Under the pieces are notes generated by a model. That model saw nothing but the letters and a program-made list of their open reading frames with translations. It searched no databases and had not been told where the DNA came from. DNA of 64,000 bases, from assembly GCF_041146795.1 (NCBI RefSeq), contig NC_135169.1, positions 14,856,352 to 14,920,351 of the forward strand. Reading direction: 5' to 3'. The stretch is from Maylandia zebra (lineage: Eukaryota; Chordata; Actinopteri; Cichliformes; Cichlidae). Made by a program: the position numbers and the translations under genes. Below, piece by piece: positions 62,300 through 64,000 of this stretch. The first letter of the stretch is position 1. Every line of letters starts with the position of its first letter.

Positions 62300-62742
62300 C
62301 TATCAACGTCCACTGCATGCATCTCAGCAATAACTGTGCCGACTTGGATAGAGGTAGGTTTTTCTGACTCATTCTGTAATAGAACGATGAAACTGTTCTC
62401 ATCCATGTCACTTTCACGGAGAACACCTGGCTGGACCAACACGCCGGATGGGAGTTGGGGCATGGCAGGTGCTTCAACCAAAACAACATCTTGGGGTTTA
62501 GTTCTTTTCTGCTTTACTTTACACGTGGCATAACATTTTTTCCCGGGAGCAATGGTAAGTGACCCTGGACCTTGCCATTTCACTTGCCCTATGGGATCGT
62601 CGGCTGCATGGGATCCTAGGGACTGAGTTTGGATTTTATCATAAACTGCCTGTATCCTCATGGAGCTGACTTTGTTCTCACTACCGCTATCTCTGCACAG
62701 CTGAAATAGGCGGCTGAACAGAAAAGCGTTGGTACCAACCAC
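62300..62742 (-). pseudogene. Gypsy linker domain between protease and RT
   Basis: Minus-strand open frame (151 codons with its end in the inserted LTR) with LQNESEKPTSIQVGTVIAEM, a sequence usual between protease and RT in fish gypsy elements. It is broken by the LTR insertion and separated from the protease by stops near 62750-62820. Confidence 0.6.
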
Positions 62743-62824
62743 TACAGGGGTTTCATGACCTTGTGGGGGCTCAGGACAGACGAGAGCGAGGACGTTAAGA
62801 GGACCCTTGACACCTGCTACATCC

Positions 62825-63148
62825 TCAAGAAACTATCTCTACTACTACATACCCATGGTAAGGATAGGACTCAGCTGATAGGCCCCAGATGGCTAGATTG
62901 GAAATGGGCTGTATAGGGACTGTTGGTATGTTGGCTCTATACCAATCCTCAAAGATAATGGTCACTGTTGACCCTGAATCCATAAGACCATGGCATGAGA
63001 TGTTATTGACCTTAATAGGAGCTATGGATGATGGACCGATAAGACCTTCCGGTATGTTGACACTTTGAGTTGGAACATTGGTAGTATTAACTCGGGCAAC
63101 ACTGATCTTGAGCGTCTGTACTTTGACTTTGTCCATATGGGCTTCCAT
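62825..63148 (-). pseudogene. Gypsy aspartic protease
   Basis: The minus strand encodes LMDSGSTVTII, the D-S/T-G active site of a retroviral-type aspartic protease, followed by an ISNLAIWGLSAESYPYHGYV flap-like part. It overlaps the end of the gag frame, which is expected if protease is made by frameshifting. Confidence 0.65.
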
Positions 63149-64000
63149 GCACTTGATGAATAAGCTTTTTGATTACCTTTTGAGCATTCTCCGGAGCTGT
63201 ACATTTGTTTGCAAAATGGCCATTTTCTCCACATCTGTAGCAGAAATTATCTGACTCTTTACTACTCTTTGGCTTAAAGGTAGATGACTTTGGACTAAAG
63301 TCTCCTTTGGACTTAGAATAATGGCCTCTCTCTTTTGCATAATGTTGGGGCTTTACTGACATTACCCTTAACTGTGTTTTCAGCTCTTTGACTTATTTTC
63401 TTAACTGTTGCACTTCGCTGCTTGTGTCTGATTTCTCTTTTTTCTTTTCTCTGGACATCTTTTTGTGGCTTGACTCTGTAGAATGAGACTGCTTGTTGAG
63501 CTCTTTCAGCTTTTCTTTTAGCTCTTGAATTTCGGACTGAAAATCATGTTGCTGACAGCTTTTAGAGTCTGTTTCACTTGCTACTTGCACATGCGGTCTC
63601 TGTGCTGGTTTTTTGAGTTTTTGTCTTGCAGCTTCATGCTCCTCTTCTTCTCGAATTTCTTTGAGTAGGCTTAAAAATGTCGGGGATCACTTCGCTTATC
63701 TCTTAGACCTAGCTGAAGCAGCATGAAGTCTGATTCAGTGGCACCTTTAATGAGTTGCTCAAGTCTTGCTTTGTTGGCTTCATCTATTTGTAGGCCTCCT
63801 TTTTGCACTACTTTGTTCAGTAATCTTTCCAGTCTCAGCAAGAAGTTAGACAAGCACTCACCTTGTCTTTGATTCATAGCTCTGAATGTGAGATAAAATT
63901 CCTCACCGGATTCTGAGGTTCCAAAGGTTGCTGTTCCATGAGGTGCTAGGATCACATAGTCTTTTAACATCCTCCAATGTTTTCCCTTCATCATGTAGAA
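63087..64000 (-). pseudogene. Gypsy gag, PNMA-like, truncated by the window edge
   Basis: Residues in the piece 63994-63671 include MNQRQGECLSNFLLRLERLL and EANKARLEQLIKGA, a capsid pattern shared with PNMA-family proteins, which are known to derive from gypsy gag. A frame change follows, then a charged coiled-coil stretch (63590-63393) and a zinc knuckle CYRCGENGHFANKC (63245-63200). Several stops separate the parts, so gag is broken. Confidence 0.7.

Larger units (their letters stand above)
59252..64000 (-). mobile_element. Ty3/gypsy retrotransposon with PNMA-like gag, inactive, continues past the right edge
   Basis: On the minus strand the order is gag (64000-63087), protease, a linker domain, RT and RNase H, and the pol C-terminus, the gypsy order. 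The integrase core is absent and stops or frameshifts occur in several places. A separate LTR is inserted between linker and RT. The 5' LTR is not in the window. Confidence 0.85.

Overview
The window reads as nuclear DNA of a ray-finned fish, probably a percomorph and possibly a cichlid. The support is short GT-AG exons, an AT-rich background with many (CA)n and poly(A) tracts, fish-type tRNA-derived repeats, hAT-type DNA transposons with 8-bp target duplications, L2/CR1-like LINE 3' ends, and Ty1/copia and Ty3/gypsy elements. The species cannot be fixed from the sequence.

Layout. 1-11.6 kb holds no host gene: a GC-rich poly(A)-ending retroposon (about 3.05-4.94 kb), a solo LTR with a perfect 5-bp target duplication (5703-6321), and a 3.1-kb hAT element (7980-11117) that splits an older repeat. 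11.7-18.7 kb is a + strand C2H2 zinc-finger gene: CpG-rich promoter and non-coding exon, then three coding exons giving 655 aa with about 14 fingers. 19.3-20.4 kb is a hAT-type MITE. 21.4-22.2 kb is a decayed FAM111-like serine protease.

24.2-44.5 kb is the fibrinogen locus. A complete alpha-chain gene (fga, +, 8 exons, 693 aa, with a C-terminal fibrinogen globe) is followed by a second, shorter alpha-like gene (+, 34385-36841). Three of its exons have exactly the same length as fga exons 2, 3 and 4, and its fourth (fga exon 5 equivalent) reads on to a stop without the alphaC repeats or globe; no signal-peptide exon was found. The complete beta-chain gene (fgb, -, 12 coding exons, 491 aa) lies tail-to-tail with them. 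The alpha and beta products join with a gamma chain, not in this window, to form the clotting hexamer.

46.1-48.3 kb (-) is a secreted 312-aa protein joining a thyroglobulin type-1 domain to a C-type lectin domain. The lectin long loop is replaced by about 96 residues of 9-residue repeats that alternate acidic and basic units. I do not recognise this architecture; with the short alpha-like chain it is the best candidate for something undescribed.

48.8-64 kb is mainly mobile DNA: a 5'-truncated copy of the first retroposon, a hAT element carrying a broken BED finger, a rearranged Ty1/copia element with a misplaced RT fragment in front of gag, a LINE 3' end, and a Ty3/gypsy element (-) with a PNMA-like gag, lacking integrase and interrupted by another LTR. 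It runs off the right edge.
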